From Actinomycetes bacterium (GTDB lineage: Bacteria; Actinomycetota; CALGFH01), in NCBI GenBank assembly GCA_036000965.1, contig DASYUT010000293.1, positions 1-38,127 on the forward strand: a stretch of 38,127 nucleotides of DNA, written 5' to 3'. The notes beneath the pieces were generated by a model. The model worked only from the letters and a program-made list of their open reading frames with translations, had not been told where the DNA came from and made no database searches. Below, in pieces: positions 7,707 through 15,411 of this stretch. A program made the position numbers and the translations under genes. Every line of letters starts with the position of its first letter. Positions within the stretch are counted from its first letter, which is position 1.

Positions 7707-8531
7707 TCAGCCGCCCCGGTCCGCGGTCGCAGCGCGTGGGGTATCCGCCGCGCCGATGAGGTCCACGACGGCGGGGTGGAGCAGGCAGTTGCTGCCGATC
7801 GCGGGTTGCCCGCCGGTCCAGGGCTGCCCGGCCGGGCCCGTGACCCGCCCGCCCGCCTCCTCGACAAGCAGGATCGGCGCGGCGAGGTCCCAGGGCTGGT
7901 CGGTGTCCTGGCCGACGACGACGTCGACGGCGCCGTCGGCCAGCAGGCACCACATGAGGAAGTCGCCGATCCCCCGGGTCCGCCAGCACCGCCCCGCCGG
8001 TGCCTGGAACCACCGGTCGTGGCGCAGGTCGCCGTAGGCCAGCTGCGCGCCGGCGAGCTCGTTGACGCGGGAGACGGCCAGGGGCCGGGGCCGCGGGTCC
8101 AGCGGCCCGGTCGTGCACGCGCCCTGGCCGCGCACCACCCACCAGCGCCGGCCCAGCGCCGGCGCCGAGACCATCGCGACCTCGACCTGCCCGTGGGCCT
8201 CGAAGGCGAGCAGGGTGCCCCACATGTCGTTTCCGCGGATGAAGTTGCGGGTCGCGTCGATCGGGTCGATGACCCAGCGGATGCGCTGGTCGCCGCTGGC
8301 GCCGCGCTCCTCACCGAGGATGCCGTGGCCGGGGCGGCGCTCGGCGAGCAGCTCGCGCAGCCGGTCCTCGACCGCGCGGTCGGCCTGGGTGACCTCGGTG
8401 AGGTCGGGCTTGCGGGCCACGAGCAGCTCCCCATCGCGGTACAGGGCCAGGCTGACCTGGTCGGCGGCGTCGGCCAGGTCGTGCGCCAACGCCAGTTCCC
8501 CGACATGCTGCGTGTCGCCACGCCCGGTCAC
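7707..8531 (-). CDS. hisN: HisN-type histidinol-phosphate phosphatase (inositol monophosphatase family)
   Basis: The 274-residue protein carries the inositol monophosphatase fold motifs: KPDLTEVTQADRAVE (residues 41-55), the metal-binding GEE at 73-75, DPIDATRNFIRG at 89-100, and a DQPWDLAAPILLVEEAGG block near the C-terminus. The NF(I/V)RG and W-G-T-L pattern is that of HisN, which removes phosphate from histidinol phosphate in histidine synthesis. The usual DPIDGT motif has Ala for Gly. Its GTG start overlaps the stop of the upstream aminotransferase remnant as GTGA, so the two were once one operon. With the aminotransferase broken and no other his gene nearby, its present role is uncertain; it may act on another phosphate ester. 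Confidence 0.75.
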   Translation of the reverse strand: MTGRGDTQHVGELALAHDLADAADQVSLALYRDGELLVARKPDLTEVTQADRAVEDRLRELLAERRPGHGILGEERGASGDQRIRWVIDPIDATRNFIRGNDMWGTLLAFEAHGQVEVAMVSAPALGRRWWVVRGQGACTTGPLDPRPRPLAVSRVNELAGAQLAYGDLRHDRWFQAPAGRCWRTRGIGDFLMWCLLADGAVDVVVGQDTDQPWDLAAPILLVEEAGGRVTGPAGQPWTGGQPAIGSNCLLHPAVVDLIGAADTPRAATADRGG

Positions 8532-9312
8532 GCCAGCACCTCCCCCAGCGCAGCCAGGAACGCTCGGTTGTCGGCCGAGGCGCCGATGGTCACGCGCAGG
8601 TGGCCGGGCAGACTGGCCAGGCCGGACACGTCCCGGACCGCCACTCCATGCCCCAGCAGCCCCCGGCGAACCTCAGCCGACGGGGCGGGGGGTCGCGAAG
8701 CAGAGGAAGTTCGCCTCACTGGGCAGCACCCGCACCCCCGGCAGCACTGCAAGGGCGTCATACAGACGCTGGCGTTCGCGGACCACCAGCGCCACCGTCG
8801 CGGCCACATCATCCAGATAATCCAGGGCGAGCAGCCCGGCGGCCTGCGCGAACCCCGACGGCTGCCAGGGCACCCGCACCCGGGGCAGCACCCCGACCAC
8901 CTCGGGATGGGCGAGCAGGTACCCAAGCCGCAGATCCGCCAGGGCCAGCGCCTTGGAGAACGTCCGCACCACCGCGAGGTTGGTGAACTCGTCCAGCAGC
9001 CCGGCGGCGCTGGGCGCGGCGCTGAACTCCCCGTACGCCTCGTCGACGACGACCAGGCTGGCGGGCTGCCCGGCGCACCGCCGCGCGACCGTCTCCACCG
9101 GGGTCACGTGGCCGCTGGGATTGTGCGGCGAGCACACCACCACCACATCCGCGCGCGAATCGGGCCGGTCGCCGTCGAGGACGGTAGTGGCGGTGGCGGC
9201 GGCGATCTGCCGGTAGCCGCCCCACGCCGGCGTCGAGCACGACCAGGACGATGACCCGGCGGGAAGCTTCGTGGGCGAAAGCCGACACGCTGGCCTCGAT
9301 GGGATCCGAGCA
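8528..9312 (-). pseudogene. HisC-like aminotransferase, frameshifted and N-terminally truncated
   Basis: Pieces of a class I/II aminotransferase lie in three frames. First comes IEASVSAFAHEASRRVIVLV, then (after a shift near 9225-9245) PAWGGYRQIAAATATTV, CSPHNPSGHV, VVVDEAYGEF, the PLP-lysine region RTFSKALALADLRLGYLL and SEANFLCFATPR. A second shift at the six-G run 8687-8692 leads to APSAEVRRGLLGHGVAVRD and LRVTIGASADNRAFLAALG. The order matches histidinol-phosphate aminotransferase, which precedes HisN in the pathway. About 90 N-terminal residues are missing, because an unrelated gene fragment begins near 9310. The gene should be inactive unless both shifts are sequencing errors. Confidence 0.75.
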
Positions 9313-9651
9313 CACCTACATGGGTTCGATGGAGCCTGCCAGATCCGGCTCGGTCACTGGCGCAAGGCGGAAGCACTGCTTTGTCACGCCACGCTCGGCC
9401 TCCCACGGTCGGGAACCGACCGGCAGCGATCCATCATCCTCGCCGACCTCGCCCTGACGAAGGCGAAACTGGGAGACCACGGCCACGCCGCTCATCTCCT
9501 CGGCCAGTCGATCGCGATTGCAGCACGCGTCGGTGGAACCGTCCCCAGTCGACGGATCTACGAGGTACGCCGCGAGTTCGACCCGGCACAGCACGCACCC
9601 CTCGCGCGAGCGCTGGACGAGCAACTCTACGCCGCCGCTCTCCTACGGTAG
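9313..9651 (+). pseudogene. C-terminal stub of an XRE/TPR-type regulator
   Basis: The frame reads DGACQIRLGHWRKAEALL, then DRQRSIILADLALTKAKLGD, then a final REFDPAQHAPLARALDEQL before the stop at 9651. This TPR-like helical pattern is typical of the C-terminal half of actinobacterial helix-turn-helix regulators with tetratricopeptide repeats. The DNA-binding N-terminal half, normally some 250 residues, is absent, and the 5' end runs into the aminotransferase remnant on the other strand. No ribosome site supports a start. Confidence 0.6.
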
Positions 9652-9661
9652 CGAGGAGTGG

Positions 9662-10114
9662 TCACACCGGAACGATGAGGCGCGGCAGCCCCTTGCCTGC
9701 TGCGTAGTCAAGCGTGTACCAGGTCCCGCTCCCATCCTCGCCAGTGCGGGGAAATCCGATCGTGAACTGCGAGCGATCCACCATCCATCGGTTCCTCGCG
9801 TGATACGCCTCGGCGTCCGGGAAGCCGGGATGCCGCAGCTCGACAACCGCAACCAGCGCCTCCCGCTGCGCTCGACGGATCGCGTCTCGAGCTGGATCCG
9901 GCTGCTCCGCAACCGTACTCGGCACGGCCACGGTGACCGGCGCTCCCTGGCTAGCAAGCCAGTGCAGCGCGAGCGTGTCGATGCCGATCGCACCGCCGAC
10001 GAGGAAACCATGGCCCGCCTTGACGAAGGGAGCGAGGTACAGGTCGAAGAGGCGACCGTAGTGCGGCCCCTCATGACCTTCTACCGCTCTGGTGCCGGTA
10101 ATGGTGATGTCCAC
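9662..10114 (-). CDS. SLOG/DprA-like Rossmann-fold protein
   Basis: The 150-residue product starts at GTG 10114. It begins with ITGTR, followed by a glycine-rich FLVGGAIGIDTLALHWLA, a strand VTVAVPST, then RNRWMVDRS, and ends with GSGTWYTLDYAAGKGLPRL. This is the pattern of the SLOG superfamily (DprA, LOG and YspA/cpYpsA relatives), whose Rossmann fold binds nucleotides or nucleotide-derived ligands. It is full length for the single-domain family and has no frame defects, unlike its neighbours. SLOG proteins have been proposed as sensors or effectors in stress and defence systems, but no effector partner lies beside it. Confidence 0.7.
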   Translation of the reverse strand: MDITITGTRAVEGHEGPHYGRLFDLYLAPFVKAGHGFLVGGAIGIDTLALHWLASQGAPVTVAVPSTVAEQPDPARDAIRRAQREALVAVVELRHPGFPDAEAYHARNRWMVDRSQFTIGFPRTGEDGSGTWYTLDYAAGKGLPRLIVPV

Positions 10115-10245
10115 AGCCCCGCCTCACCCCATGCGCAGCTCCGAGCGTACCGACCTGCCCCAAGCCCGGCAGCTCTCCATGGCCACGCTGTCGACCGACG
10201 AACCACGCCGTCCTCCCGACAAACCCGGCCACACCGTCTGCTGCC

Positions 10246-10470
10246 CTATAGCGATGAGCGCCGCGTGCTGAACAAGGAGAGAAGCCGTACCGCCAGGTCC
10301 TCGCGATTCTCAGGCGTCACCGCGATCCGTCGAACATCGGGGCGACGCTTCAGCTCGTCGGTGAAGGGATGTGTGAACACGTCGATCGTCGCGCACACCG
10401 CGACGTCCCGCGCGAACAGCTCATCGATCGCGTCGACGAACTCTGCCGAATCGACGCGCTGCGCTGATGA
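10246..10470 (-). pseudogene. C-terminal stub of a THEP1-type nucleoside-triphosphatase
   Basis: The frame reads SAEFVDAIDELFARDVAV, CATIDVFTHPFTDELKRR and PDVRRIAVTPENREDLAV. This matches the C-terminal third of THEP1/NTPase_1 proteins (EF-elL, h-h, hpf-delk-r, TpENRd-L). The P-loop and DEIG Walker B segments that should precede it are absent; upstream text in the frame is unrelated. The open frame continues to 10527 but shows no family match there. Confidence 0.6.
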
Positions 10471-10541
10471 GTTGCTCACGCCAACGTCAGGCTGCGGCAA
10501 GGAACACTGGCGGCGTGACGGCGGCAATGACGCGCGCCGGG

Positions 10542-10748
10542 TCAGCTTGATGAGGCGTACCAGCCGTCCTGCCCGACCGGCGCGTCCTGAAGGACCCGGG
10601 GCCAGTAGTGGTCGCGGAACACCGTGGCGACCAGCTCACGCCGGCTGCGCACGCCGACCTTGTCGAAGATGGCCTTGAGGTGGTCCTGGACCGTGAACGG
10701 TGACAGGTGCAGCGCGCTGGCGATCTCGGTCGTGGACTGCCCCTGGTC
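10542..10748 (-). pseudogene. C-terminal HTH stub of a LuxR-family regulator
   Basis: The frame gives QGQSTTEIASALHLSPFTVQ followed by DHLKAIFDKVGVRSRRELVA, a complete LuxR-type helix-turn-helix with its recognition helix and the usual K-GVRSR-ELVA end. About 20 further residues lead to the stop at 10542. Normal regulators of this type carry 150-350 residues of sensor domain first; here homology ends abruptly at about 10748, where a plus-strand fragment begins. Confidence 0.7.
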
Positions 10749-10866
10749 CGCAGCACCGAGGAGATCGCCGGGACCTACAGCGACGCGGAGCTCGCCGTCA
10801 TCCACGACTTCCTCGCTCGCTGGCGCACGGCCATCGCCACCCACGGGAAGGCGCTGTCACGAGAGG
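10749..10866 (+). pseudogene. Possible C-terminal stub of a MarR-family regulator
   Basis: The frame reads RSTEEIAGTYSDAELAVIHD then FLARWRTAIATHG, resembling the last helices of MarR-family proteins (a Y/F-S-D-E-E-L-A-x-x-x-x-F-L pattern). The winged-helix part is absent. The fragment starts within a few bases of where the LuxR remnant on the opposite strand ends and runs into a GC-rich tandem repeat. Confidence 0.45.
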
Positions 10867-10889
10867 CGACGACCGCCCGCCCCTCCGAG

Positions 10890-10980
10890 GCGCGCCCGGG
10901 ACCGGCGCGCCCGGGACCGGCGCCTGGGACCGGCGCGCCGGGATCGGCGCGCTCGGGATCGGCGGGGCCGGGAACCGGCG
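10890..10980. repeat. Degenerate 13-16 bp tandem repeat (about 6 copies)
   Basis: Six imperfect units follow each other, with consensus gcgcgcccgggaccg (13-16 bases each). They fill most of the gap before the lipoprotein gene at 11042. There are no spacers, so this is not a CRISPR array. Confidence 0.75.
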
Positions 10981-11041
10981 GCGCCGCGGGAACGTCGAAC
11001 AGGCGCCCAACCAGAACGTGAAACATGAAAGGGGCGTGCGC

Positions 11042-11917
11042 GTGCGACGACTCCTGCTGGCCGCCATTCCGCTGCTCCTGCTCCCAGGGTGCGCCACCGG
11101 CGGCCCGCCCGGCGACGCGCCGGCCCCGACAACCGGGGCCCACCAGCGGCGGTACCAGACGACCGCCACGGTGCTCGAGAGCCCGCGCCACGGGCCCGAG
11201 CTGTGCCTCGGTGCCGTCATGACCTCGTTCCCGCCGCAGTGCGACGGGGTGCCCGTCGCCAACTGGCGCTGGGACCGGGTCGCGGGCGAACAGACGGCCA
11301 ACGGCACGACCTGGGGTGTCTACCATCTCGTCGGGACCTACGGCGGCGCCTCGTTCACCGTCATCCGGGCCGACCAGCCCCCACCAGCGACGTCCCGGCC
11401 GAGCGCCGAGGAGCGGTTCAAGGACGAGCCCAAGTCGCCGTGCCCGGAGCCCGAGGGTGGCTGGAAGGTGCCCGACCCGGCCCGACGCTCGGAACGGTAC
11501 CTCGAGCCGGTGTCCCGGGTCGCCCGGGCCCAGCCGGACTTCGCCGGCCTGTGGCTGTCCTACCTGGAGCCAATGGGCCACGACGTCGCCGAGCACCCGG
11601 GCGAGTTCGTGCTGAACGTGGCCTTCACCGGAGCGCTCGCGCGGCACGAGGCCGAGCTGCGCCCGCGCTGGGGTGGGCGGCTGTGCGTCTCACGCCAACA
11701 GCGGAGCTACCGTGCGCTGGTCCGGATCCAGCGCGAGCTGCAGGGCGCCGCCGGCACCGACCTCGGCCTGCAGGTGCTGAGCACGGGGATCGACGAGTCC
11801 GCGAACGCCGTGGACCTCAGGACCGTGGTGCTCGACGAGCGGACGCGCGCCGCGGTCGACGCACGGTACGGCGCGGGCGCCGTGCTTGCGACGGCCGCGC
11901 TCACCCCCGTCGCCTGA
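11042..11917 (+). CDS. Lipoprotein of unknown function
   Basis: The start is GTG 11042 (291 residues), because AAAGGGG precedes it by about seven bases and the product then opens with a lipoprotein signal: RRLLLAAIPLLLLPGC, lipobox LLPGC, lipidated Cys17. After a proline-rich linker (GDAPAPTTG) comes a globular part with several cysteines and no domain I recognise; YQTTATVLESP and VANWRWDRVAGEQTANGTTW are its most distinctive stretches, and it ends in an alternating charged/hydrophobic segment. It should be anchored on the outer face of the membrane. The TGA stop lies inside the first copy of a 36-bp tandem repeat. Confidence 0.75.
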   Translation: MRRLLLAAIPLLLLPGCATGGPPGDAPAPTTGAHQRRYQTTATVLESPRHGPELCLGAVMTSFPPQCDGVPVANWRWDRVAGEQTANGTTWGVYHLVGTYGGASFTVIRADQPPPATSRPSAEERFKDEPKSPCPEPEGGWKVPDPARRSERYLEPVSRVARAQPDFAGLWLSYLEPMGHDVAEHPGEFVLNVAFTGALARHEAELRPRWGGRLCVSRQQRSYRALVRIQRELQGAAGTDLGLQVLSTGIDESANAVDLRTVVLDERTRAAVDARYGAGAVLATAALTPVA

Positions 11918-11985
11918 TCAGCGCTGCCCGGGTCCACTCCTTGGTACGGCTGATCAGCGCTGCCCGGGTCGGCTCCTTGGTACGG
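11914..11985. repeat. Two tandem copies of a 36-bp repeat spanning a stop codon
   Basis: Copy 1 (11914-11949) and copy 2 (11950-11985) both begin ctgatcagcgctgcccgggt and end ctccttggtacgg. They differ at only two bases. The TGA stop of the lipoprotein gene is part of copy 1. Confidence 0.9.
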
Positions 11986-12017
11986 CGCACACCAGAGGTC
12001 GAGCACCGCGAAGCAGC

Positions 12018-12045
12018 GAGGAGGGCCCCCGCGGGGGCCCTCCTC
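12018..12045. terminator. Strong bidirectional hairpin terminator
   Basis: A perfect 13-bp inverted repeat (gaggagggccccc at 12018-12030, gggggccctcctc at 12033-12045) sits between the convergent genes ending at 11917 and 12074. It is the clearest terminator in the window, although only two T residues follow on the plus strand. Confidence 0.75.
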
Positions 12046-12073
12046 TTCCGCTGACCGGACCAGGCCGTGTGGT

Positions 12074-12541
12074 TCAGCCCTCCTCCTCCGGTGGCGTGCA
12101 GGTCCCGAAGTCGAAGGACGTGAGGTCCCCGTTGGGGCTGACGTGGGCGGTGAGGTTCACCGAGCCGACCGTTCCGCCCCCCTGCTGGACGATCTGGAAC
12201 TTCTCGGTGTCGGTGAACGCGACGCCGCCGGTCTGGGCGTTGAACGCCCCGCCGAACCAGCCAGCCCCGACGATGTCGTAGAGGTTGCCCGCCTCGTCCT
12301 GCGCCACCACGCCCTGCGGGACAATGGTGCCGGTCACGTTGGCGTTGCCCGACGGGGTCTCGTCCTCGTGGAACACGAGGCGGACGCTGCCCGAGATGAC
12401 GGTGTAGGTGGTCGTGGCGCAGGTGAACACGGCCCCCGCCGCGGGCTCCTCGGAGACCACCGCCGGGCTGGCCCCGGCGGATCCGATGCCGAGGGCGAGG
12501 ACAGCCCCGGTGCTGAGCAGGCCGAGCAGCAATCTCCTCAT
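12074..12541 (-). CDS. Secreted protein of unknown function
   Basis: The start at ATG 12541 (155 residues) is set by GGGGGGAAGGA just upstream and by the signal peptide that follows (MRRLLLGLLSTGAVLALGIG, cleavage near AGA). The mature part opens with a TCATTTYTVISGSVRLVFHE stretch and later has VNLTAHVSPNGDLTSFDFGT, a beta-rich sequence with two cysteines (one in TCATT, one in GTCTPP near the end) that may form a disulfide. The acidic tail is PPEEEG. It reads as a small exported beta-sandwich-like protein; I do not recognise the family. Confidence 0.7.
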   Translation of the reverse strand: MRRLLLGLLSTGAVLALGIGSAGASPAVVSEEPAAGAVFTCATTTYTVISGSVRLVFHEDETPSGNANVTGTIVPQGVVAQDEAGNLYDIVGAGWFGGAFNAQTGGVAFTDTEKFQIVQQGGGTVGSVNLTAHVSPNGDLTSFDFGTCTPPEEEG

Positions 12542-12702
12542 GGATCCTTCCCCCCTTCTGGAGCGGGCAGCCCCCGACGTCCAGACTGGATCGGCCGGTT
12601 CAAGGCGCTGCCGCGCTGCACAGATGGTCGCTATGTACAAGGCTTCCGATTCTCGCGGATCAGGAACCCAAGGAAAATACGTAGGATTGCCGCTGTGCCC
12701 GC

Positions 12703-12939
12703 TTACGCCCGCGACCCGCCCATCCACGACCCGATCAGGCCCAGCGCGACCAGGTACAGCCCGATGGCCGGGAGGTCGGCGACGTCGATGCCGTGCTCGG
12801 GCGTGAGGGCGACGAGCACCGCGCCCTCGGGGAGGGGCTCGGCGACCACGGCCCAGGTGGCGACCGCGATCAGTACCATCGCGAGCGCGAGGCGGCGGCT
12901 CCGGCGCCAGCCTCGCGTCCTGCCCGTCGGTGCCGGCAT
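12703..12939 (-). CDS. Small membrane protein, unknown function
   Basis: From ATG 12939 the product has 78 residues: a basic N-terminus (MPAPTGRTRGWRRSRR), a first membrane helix (LALAMVLIAVATWAVVA), a short loop with EHGIDVAD, and a second helix (LPAIGLYLVALGLIGSWMGG). Two helices with short ends suggest a small integral protein. The ribosome site is weak. It is divergent from the DegT gene, sharing a 118-base promoter region, and has no recognisable family. Confidence 0.5.
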   Translation of the reverse strand: MPAPTGRTRGWRRSRRLALAMVLIAVATWAVVAEPLPEGAVLVALTPEHGIDVADLPAIGLYLVALGLIGSWMGGSRA

Positions 12940-13057
12940 GGCGGGCAGTCTACCGGGGAACGACTGGTTCGACAGGTTCGCTGGGGGCGGGCGGCGTGAC
13001 GGGCGGGCCGCGGTGGTGCCACCATGCACCCCACGGGCAGATGAGAGGGAGTGACCG

Positions 13058-14197
13058 CTGGCAGAGCTGACCGTCCCCCTGGCCGACCTGCGGGCCGGCT
13101 ACCAGGCCATGCGCGCCGACCTCGACGCGGCGGTGGCGCGGGTGGTCGAGGCAGGCACGTTCATCCAGGGACCCGACGTGCGCGCGTTCGAGGCCGAGTT
13201 CGCGGCCTTCTGCGGGGCGCGGCGGGCGGTCGGGACCGCGTCGGGCACGGCAGCGCTGCACCTGGCGCTGGTCGCGCTCGGTGTCGGGCGCGGCGACGAG
13301 GTCGTCACCGTGGCGCACACGTTCGCGGCCACGGCCGAGGCGATCGGGCACGCGGGCGCGCGGGCGCGGTTCGTCGACGTCGACGAGGCGACCGGCGGGA
13401 TGGACCCGAAGGCGCTCGCCGGCGCGCTGGACGGCGCCGCGGCGGTCCTGCCCGTCCACCTGTACGGGCTGCCCGCGGACATGACCGCGATCCTGGCGCT
13501 CGCGAGCGAGGCGGGGCTGCCGGTGCTCGAGGACGCCGCCCAGGCGCACGGCGCCAGCGTCACGCCGGCCGAGGGGGCGTCGCCGCGCCGGGCGGGGACG
13601 CTCGGGACGATGGCGGCGTTCAGCTTCTACCCGGGCAAGAACCTGGGCGCGTTCGGGGACGCCGGGGCGGTCACGACCGGCGACGACGAGCTGGCCGACC
13701 GGGTCGCGCGGCTGCGCGACCACGGGCGCACGGCCAAGTACGAGCACGCCGAGGAGGGCTGGGGCGAGCGCCTGGACACCTTGCACGCGGCGGTGCTGCG
13801 CGTGAAGCTCGCGCGCCTCGAGGCGGGCAACGCCGCCCGGGAGCTGGTCGCGCGGCGCTACGACGAGGCGCTCGCGGGCGTGGGCGACCTCGTGCTCCCC
13901 GCGCGGGTGGCCGGCAGGCAGAGCGCGTGGCACCTGTACGTGGTCCGCACCGCCGAGCGCGACGCGCTGCTCGCCCACTGCCGGGCCGCCGGGGTGCAGG
14001 CGGGCGTCCACTTCCCGCTGCCGCTGCACCTGCAGCCGGCGTGGCGGCACCTCGGCTACGCGCGTGGGGACCTGCCGGTCACCGAGGCGTGGGCGGCCGA
14101 GTGCCTGTCCCTGCCGATCTTCCCGGAGCTGGACCAGGCGCGGCAGGACCACGCCGTCGCCACCGTCAGCGGGTTCTTCGAGAGGCGGCAGAGGTGA
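13058..14197 (+). CDS. DegT/DnrJ/EryC1-type sugar aminotransferase
   Basis: This PLP enzyme transfers an amino group to a nucleotide-linked keto sugar. Recognisable blocks are PLADLRAGYQAM, GTASGTAALHLAL, GDEVVTVAHTFAATAEA, VLPVHLYGLP, EDAAQAHGA and the PLP-lysine site SFYPGKNLGAFGDAGA (Lys194 in this numbering). The reading frame has no ATG, GTG or TTG before codon 18; the family N-terminus begins about residue 7, so I place the start at CTG 13058 (379 residues) behind GAGAGGGAG (13043-13050). A GTG at 13051 fits the ribosome site but is out of frame, so a one-base error is possible. It overlaps the next gene as GTGA, linking it to glycan assembly. Confidence 0.85.
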   Translation: MAELTVPLADLRAGYQAMRADLDAAVARVVEAGTFIQGPDVRAFEAEFAAFCGARRAVGTASGTAALHLALVALGVGRGDEVVTVAHTFAATAEAIGHAGARARFVDVDEATGGMDPKALAGALDGAAAVLPVHLYGLPADMTAILALASEAGLPVLEDAAQAHGASVTPAEGASPRRAGTLGTMAAFSFYPGKNLGAFGDAGAVTTGDDELADRVARLRDHGRTAKYEHAEEGWGERLDTLHAAVLRVKLARLEAGNAARELVARRYDEALAGVGDLVLPARVAGRQSAWHLYVVRTAERDALLAHCRAAGVQAGVHFPLPLHLQPAWRHLGYARGDLPVTEAWAAECLSLPIFPELDQARQDHAVATVSGFFERRQR

Positions 14198-15411
14198 GCG
14201 GGCCGGAGCGACGGCGCGCCCGGGCCGGGGCGGCCGCCACCGGGACGGCGGGAGCGCCGCTCTCCCCCACCACCGCCGCAACGCCGGGCCAGGCCGGCGT
14301 GGACGGCAGCACCCCGATCTTCGAGGGGTCGCCGGTCGAGCCGCGAGCCGTGCCGGGGACCCCCGGCGACCTCGCCCCCGCCCCCGCCGCCGCCGCCGCG
14401 CCGGGAAGCCGGGCCGACCACTCCCCCACCACAGCGGCGCCCGAGCCTGGCACGGGCAGCGAGGCAGCGGTGTCGAGCGGGGTGCCCGGCCTCGTCAGCG
14501 TGGTGGTGCCCGCGCACAACGAGGAGGGCACGGTCGCCATCTTCGTGGAGAAGACGGCGAAGGCGTTCGCGCAGATCGGGCGGCCGTGGGAGCTGCTGTA
14601 CGTCGACGACGGGTCGACCGACTCGACCGCGGCACGGGTGCGGGCGGCGTCGGAGGCGGAGCCGCGCGTGCGGCTGGTCCGCCAGCGCCGCAACCTGGGG
14701 CTGACCGAGGCGCTGAACCGGGGGTTCCGGGAGGCGCAGGGCGAGGTGATCGTGTTCCTGCCCGCCGACCTCGAGTCTGACCCTGCGGTCGACATCCCGC
14801 TGCTGCTCGAGAAGCTGGACGAGGGCTTCGACGTGGTCTCGGGGTGGCGCCAGGGGCGCAGGGACGGCAAGCGGGTCGCGTCACGGGTCGCGAACGTGAC
14901 CTGCAGGGTGCTGTTCGGGCTCGACGTCCACGACCTGAACTGGATCAAGGCGTTCCGGCGGGAGGTGACCGACTCGCTCGCGCTGCGCTCGTCGTGGCAC
15001 CGCTACATCCTGGTCATGGCCCAGAACGAGGGCTTCCGGATCGGCGAGGTCAAGGTCCCCTACCAGGCGAGGCAGGCGGGCCGGTCGAAGTTCGGGTTCT
15101 CGCGCCTGCCGGTGTCGCTCATGGACGTCATCACCCTCAAGTTCCTGCTGACGTTCCAGCGCAAGCCGATCCTGTTCTTCGGGGCGGTCGGCTCGGCCAT
15201 GATCGGGGCCGGGCTGCTGCTGTGGGCGTTCCTGGCCTACATGTTCCTGTCCTCCCACACCCAGTACCGGCCGCTGATGCTGGTCGCCGGGATCTCGCTG
15301 CTGGCGGGGCTGCTGGTCGTGCTGGTCGGGTTCCTGGCCGAGCTGGTCGTGAACGTCTCCGAGCGGGTCGAGCGCCTGGAGCGCCGGCTGACCGACGCCA
15401 CCAGACGGTGA
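14194..15411 (+). CDS. GT2 (DPM1/ArnC-like) membrane glycosyltransferase
   Basis: The 405-residue product starts at GTG 14194, overlapping the aminotransferase stop. Residues 1-100 are a proline/alanine-rich, probably disordered extension. The GT-A catalytic domain then shows SVVVPAHNEEGT, LLYVDDGSTDST, RNLGLTEALNRGFREA and the metal-site region FLPADLESDP, with WIKAFRREV further on. Two C-terminal membrane helices (ILFFGAVGSAMIGAGLLLWA and LMLVAGISLLAGLLVVLVGF) anchor it. Relatives of this form move a sugar from a nucleotide donor to undecaprenyl or dolichyl phosphate. The coupled large membrane protein downstream may use that lipid-linked sugar. Confidence 0.85.
   Translation: MSGPERRRARAGAAATGTAGAPLSPTTAATPGQAGVDGSTPIFEGSPVEPRAVPGTPGDLAPAPAAAAAPGSRADHSPTTAAPEPGTGSEAAVSSGVPGLVSVVVPAHNEEGTVAIFVEKTAKAFAQIGRPWELLYVDDGSTDSTAARVRAASEAEPRVRLVRQRRNLGLTEALNRGFREAQGEVIVFLPADLESDPAVDIPLLLEKLDEGFDVVSGWRQGRRDGKRVASRVANVTCRVLFGLDVHDLNWIKAFRREVTDSLALRSSWHRYILVMAQNEGFRIGEVKVPYQARQAGRSKFGFSRLPVSLMDVITLKFLLTFQRKPILFFGAVGSAMIGAGLLLWAFLAYMFLSSHTQYRPLMLVAGISLLAGLLVVLVGFLAELVVNVSERVERLERRLTDATRR

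Noticed and set aside
6960-9254. Plus-strand open frame of 764 codons
   Set aside because: It runs antisense to the permease, HisN and HisC-type genes, whose protein motifs are clear, and itself is low-complexity Gly/Arg/Pro text.
12549-12700. Promoter in the lower-GC stretch between two minus-strand genes
   Set aside because: A TACATA-like box is present, but no acceptable -35 partner at suitable spacing could be seen.
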